Origin: Kaistia adipata DSM 17808
Lineage (GTDB): Bacteria > Pseudomonadota > Alphaproteobacteria > Rhizobiales > Kaistiaceae
NCBI RefSeq assembly: GCF_000423225.1
Contig: NZ_KE383991.1
Span: forward strand, 630,217-694,216
Direction of reading: 5' to 3'
DNA: 64,000 bases
This document shows, piece after piece, positions 62,775 to 64,000 of this stretch (within the stretch, counting starts at the first letter, position 1; each line of letters starts with the position of its first letter). The position numbers were made by a program, and so were the translations under genes. The notes beneath the pieces were generated by a model, which had not been told where the DNA came from, did no database searches, and saw only the letters and a list, made by a program, of their open reading frames with translations.

Positions 62775-64000
62775 ATGGCGAATACCCCGAAGTCCAAGGA
62801 CCCGGCGGACGCAGCGCTCACCGCCGTGGAGGAAGCGCTCCGGATCGATTTCAACTCCCCGAATGGTGCCCAGGCCGCCAAGGCGGTCGCGCCGCGCGAT
62901 CGCCGGCTGGAACAGCCCCGCCTGCAGGAGGCGCCCCGCAAGGGCGACGCCCCGCGCAAGGGCGAGGCGTCCCGCAAGGCCGAGCCGGCGCCGCTGAGCC
63001 GCGCCCTGCCGGCGCCGACGCGCGACGAGGCGCCCGCCGCCCCGCGCGGCCGCCAGCCCGGCCGCGGCCGCATGCCGGCCAATGACGATCGCCGCGTCTC
63101 CGGCGCCAGCCTGCCCGCCCGTCGTCCCTCGCGCCTGATCTATCCGGCCGCCACGCTGATCTCGGTGGTCTGGGCCGGCGCCATCGCCGCCTATGCCAGC
63201 GCGGCCGGCGTCAGCCTGTTCTCCGGTGACGCCGTCGGCTCCGCCCTGTTCTCCAATCTCGCCCTCGCCCTGGTGCTGCCGATCGGCATCGTCTGGGGCA
63301 TCGCCATCATGGTCGCCCGCGCCCAGGAGATGCGCATCGCCGCGCGCTCCATCTCGGATGTCGCCGCGCGCCTGTCCGAGCCCGAGGACGCCGCCTCCGA
63401 GGCCGTCGTCACCGTCAGCCAGGCCATCCGCCGCGAAGTCGCCGCCATGGGCGACGGCATCGAGCGGGCGCTCGCCCGCGCCAGCGAGCTGGAGCTCCTC
63501 GTCCACAACGAGGTCGCCGCCCTCGAGCGCTCCTACTCCGACAATGAAGTGCGCATGCGCGGCCTGATCGACGATCTCGCCAACCAGCGCGAGGCCATCG
63601 TCATCAATTCCGAGCGCGTCCGTTCGTCGATCGTGTCGGCGCAGGAATCGCTGTCCAAGGACCTCGGCGAGGCGAGCGAGCAGATCGCCGCCAACATCAT
63701 CGGCTCCGGCGACCGCATCACCCAGGCTCTGGCCGGCCGCGGCGAGACCATCACCTCGGCCCTCGGCAGCGCCGGCGACGACATGATCAGCAAGCTGTCG
63801 CTGCGCGGCGAGGACCTGGTCAGCCGCCTGTCGAGCGCCGCCAGCGACGTCACCGAATCGCTGTCGCGCACCAGCGTCGAGGTCACCGACGTGCTGCTCG
63901 CTCGCAGCGCCGACATCAACGAGACGCTCGAGACCACCGGCCGCGCCATGGCCGAAACGGTCGCCGAGCGCGGCCGCGAGGTCAACGAGACGCTGGCCCG
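62775..64000 (+). CDS. Start of a giant membrane-anchored helical protein, GPR/RgsE-like (partial)
   Basis: The frame stays open from the ATG at 62775 (GAGG site upstream) to the window end, 408 codons. The N-terminal ~120 residues are basic and Pro/Arg-rich. Two membrane helices follow near residues 124-145 and 157-180 (PAATLISVVWAGAIAAYASA and ALALVLPIGIVWGIAIMVA). After that comes a regular, heptad-like, Ala/Glu/Arg/Ser-rich helical repeat with recurring blocks such as ALAGRGETITSALGSAG and SSAASDVTESLSRT. This is the layout of the growth pole ring protein of Agrobacterium (over 2,000 residues) and RgsE of Sinorhizobium, needed for polar growth. Identity is by layout only. Confidence 0.7.
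   Translation, partial: MANTPKSKDPADAALTAVEEALRIDFNSPNGAQAAKAVAPRDRRLEQPRLQEAPRKGDAPRKGEASRKAEPAPLSRALPAPTRDEAPAAPRGRQPGRGRMPANDDRRVSGASLPARRPSRLIYPAATLISVVWAGAIAAYASAAGVSLFSGDAVGSALFSNLALALVLPIGIVWGIAIMVARAQEMRIAARSISDVAARLSEPEDAASEAVVTVSQAIRREVAAMGDGIERALARASELELLVHNEVAALERSYSDNEVRMRGLIDDLANQREAIVINSERVRSSIVSAQESLSKDLGEASEQIAANIIGSGDRITQALAGRGETITSALGSAGDDMISKLSLRGEDLVSRLSSAASDVTESLSRTSVEVTDVLLARSADINETLETTGRAMAETVAERGREVNETLA

Overview
This is high-GC DNA from an alphaproteobacterium, most likely of the order Hyphomicrobiales (Rhizobiales). The pointers are a CckA hybrid kinase, a DksA with a single zinc-finger cysteine, the separate purS/purQ/purL arrangement, a DUF1476 F1-ATPase zeta inhibitor, a recA promoter with an alphaproteobacterial GTTC-type SOS box, and, at the right edge, the start of a long membrane-anchored helical protein resembling the growth-pole-ring (GPR/RgsE) proteins of polar-growing rhizobia. 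The genus cannot be settled from sequence reading alone. No rRNA, tRNA, insertion sequence, prophage or CRISPR array was seen. Most of the window is ordinary chromosomal core sequence.

Layout. 0-7.7 kb: tail of an amino-acid-type ABC binding protein, a DadA-like oxidase, rpe, exported proteins, purB, glutathione peroxidase, aqpZ, an HpcH/HpaI aldolase and the zeta inhibitor. 8-13 kb: purine operon purC-purS-small coiled-coil gene-purQ-purL, followed by a BolA-family gene and grxD and closed by a strong terminator. 13-20.5 kb: Met/His-rich exported protein, ttcA, an ArsR/SRPBCC pair with a readable promoter and twin operators, an EamA exporter, rpsD and several oxidoreductases. 20.5-25.5 kb: GtrB-like glycosyltransferase, YdjC/HpnK deacetylase and GtrA flippase, convergent with a trmJ-murI-GT87 transcription unit. 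25.6-28.4 kb: HdeD plus two tandem GT2 paralogues of visibly lower GC. 28.6-31.2 kb: icd, GNAT, YbaY-META protein. 31.7-37.1 kb: carbohydrate ABC transporter (ATPase, Tat-exported binding protein, two permeases) and a xylulose-reductase-like SDR. 37-45.5 kb: Kef antiporter, alaS, GFA protein, recA, serine hydrolase, SDR. 45.8-50.7 kb: psuG, orphan winged-helix regulator facing a DUF1194 protein, methyltransferase, P450. 50.8-59.7 kb: cckA, FliO-like, dksA, FlgN-like, sixA-like, ycjX-like and ycjF-like genes. 59.7-64 kb: a long palindromic repeat, cupin, ferredoxin reductase, [2Fe-2S] ferredoxin, and the truncated GPR-like gene.

How the genes fit together. Four groups stand out. First, purine synthesis is joined to BolA/GrxD iron-sulfur functions. 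Second, polyprenyl-phosphate sugar synthesis, deacetylation, flipping and periplasmic transfer at 20.5-23.9 kb resembles the Francisella NaxD lipid A amino-sugar route. Third, a cell-cycle and envelope block (cckA, flagellar-assembly-like genes, dksA, sixA) occupies 50.8-59.7 kb. Fourth, a ferredoxin/reductase pair could feed the P450.

The most interesting candidates are the NaxD-like pathway, the small coiled-coil gene inside the purine operon, the paired-GT2 low-GC insertion, the leaderless ArsR promoter, and the winged-helix/DUF1194 divergon with its 25-bp palindrome.
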